From NCBI GenBank assembly GCA_964495595.1, contig CAZBWH010000109.1, positions 1 to 7,276 of the forward strand: a stretch of 7,276 nucleotides of DNA. Reading direction: 5' to 3'. The stretch is from CALMFQ01 sp964495595. Lineage in GTDB: Bacteria; Pseudomonadota; Gammaproteobacteria; Burkholderiales; SCOH01. Shown here in pieces: positions 6,564 to 7,276 of this stretch (positions are counted from its first letter, which is position 1; each line of letters starts with the position of its first letter). A program made the position numbers and the translations under genes. The notes under the pieces were generated by a model. It saw only the letters and a list, made by a program, of their open reading frames with translations, had not been told where the DNA came from and did not search any database.

Positions 6564-6731
6564 GCGGGTAGGGTATAGTATTTCAATGTTGCCTTCGTAA
6601 TGTGAAAGGTGCTGATATTGCCTGTGTAGAGAACGTCAGAGGAGGCTCTAGCGAACTATACTCAATTCAGTACTATCCAGAGCGATATTTCAATTTTAGA
6701 TATCAATGGCAACTTTTTAGAGGATACGTCC

Positions 6732-6983
6732 GTGGGCGTAGATGATCTCAGCAAACAAATCACCGAATATCAGATGAGAGTGGAATCGGTTTTGAACGGA
6801 ATGGATACCGTCATGACTAGTCTGGACAATCGTTTGAAAAGGCTGGAGCAGGCATCTGTTGCAGGCCGTATCGGTCATGCATACGAAGCAGAGCAAGCGG
6901 TGCGCATTGACCAGTTAGAGCGTCAGGTAGCTCTTCTTACTGCTGCATTACACGATTTAATTGCGGAGTTAGATCATGATTGA
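6732..6983 (+). CDS. small unknown protein, probable coiled coil
   Basis: This 83-aa reading frame starts with GTG. A good ribosome site, AGAGGA at 6719-6724, lies 7 nt upstream, which decides the start and argues that the gene is real. I do not recognise the family. The protein is hydrophilic and looks helical nearly throughout, with heptad-like Leu/Val/Ile spacing in two stretches (about 20-40 and 57-79), as in a short coiled coil or assembly chaperone. There is no signal peptide, membrane segment or cysteine. Its last 8 bp overlap the next gene (ATGATTGA), so the two are almost certainly cotranscribed and coupled, and the products may interact. The region is more AT-rich than prpR, which suggests a separate, accessory origin. 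Its promoter is not clear. Confidence 0.75.
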   Translation: MGVDDLSKQITEYQMRVESVLNGMDTVMTSLDNRLKRLEQASVAGRIGHAYEAEQAVRIDQLERQVALLTAALHDLIAELDHD

Positions 6984-7276
6984 CTCGCGCTATTTGCGTG
7001 GCTTGATGGCAAAATACGCTCCCCCTTCAGATCCGGAAAATCCGGACCCTACCGCTGATTTGGTAGCTAAGTACCAAGCGTTCAAACGGACTAATTTGCT
7101 TGATTGTGCCGCGTTGGCGACGGCGTTAACCGTCGAAGAGCTGACGGATGGTATTCGCGATCCGCTGATCCGGAAAGCCGTCGACATGACCAGCCCAAAC
7201 TTTGATGTCGATGCGTTTCATAGCGCTGACGAATGGATGGGGTTGATCAATACGGTGAAAGGGAAATACTTCGAGT
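6976..7276 (+). CDS. unknown protein, 5' part only (runs off window)
   Basis: The reading frame is open for 100 codons to the right edge. It begins at an ATG that overlaps the end of the preceding gene by 8 bp. GGAG at 6964-6967 lies 8 nt before the ATG, and an in-frame TAG directly upstream (6970-6972) makes this the first possible start. The visible part is soluble, mixed charged and probably mostly helical. It has a proline-rich PPSDPENPDP stretch near residues 16-25 and ends in a segment reading INTVKGKYFE. I recognise no catalytic motif, signal peptide or membrane helix. The function probably depends on the part beyond the window. Pairing with a small coiled-coil partner gene suggests a two-gene unit, but whether toxin-antitoxin, phage-derived or other cannot be decided here. 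Confidence 0.75.
   Translation, partial: MIDSRYLRGLMAKYAPPSDPENPDPTADLVAKYQAFKRTNLLDCAALATALTVEELTDGIRDPLIRKAVDMTSPNFDVDAFHSADEWMGLINTVKGKYFE

Noticed and set aside
6990..7187. 65-codon minus-strand open frame at the right edge
   Set aside because: It is antisense to the better supported plus-strand gene at 6976, which has a ribosome site and coupled overlap.

Overview
The window carries most of a methylcitrate-cycle (propionate catabolism) locus with its regulator, followed on the right by the start of a separate pair of unrecognised genes. The enzyme and regulator types, the moderately high G+C of the prp genes and the AcnD-type (not PrpD-type) pathway point to a Gram-negative proteobacterium. 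Betaproteobacteria, perhaps Neisseriales/Chromobacterium-like, is my best guess, but it rests on remembered protein similarity and not on a search.

Layout. On the minus strand, read right to left from about 4400, are prpB (2-methylisocitrate lyase), a 102-bp hairpin-forming repeat, prpC (2-methylcitrate synthase), a small GIY-YIG nuclease-like gene, and acnD (Fe/S 2-methylcitrate dehydratase, cut by the left edge). Diverging on the plus strand is prpR, a sigma-54 enhancer-binding activator with PrpR_N, PAS, AAA+ and Fis-type HTH domains. The prpB-prpR gap holds a good sigma-54 -24/-12 promoter facing prpB. It also holds a cluster of five GTTTC/GAAAC half-sites next to the prpR start, very probably the PrpR enhancer.

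How the genes work together. PrpC condenses propionyl-CoA with oxaloacetate to 2-methylcitrate. AcnD dehydrates this to a 2-methylaconitate. A PrpF-type isomerase, expected beyond the left edge, and an aconitase lead on to 2-methylisocitrate. PrpB splits that into pyruvate and succinate. PrpR is expected to sense 2-methylcitrate and activate the sigma-54 promoter.

The least expected content is the GIY-YIG gene. It sits 2 bp after prpC, its stop codon overlaps the acnD start (TAATG), and it is visibly more AT-rich than its neighbours. It therefore looks like an acquired passenger that is now transcribed, and probably translated, within a metabolic operon. Other points of interest are the imperfect 46-bp-arm inverted repeat between prpB and prpC, the nested palindromes behind prpR, and an overlapping pair of unrecognised genes at the right edge.
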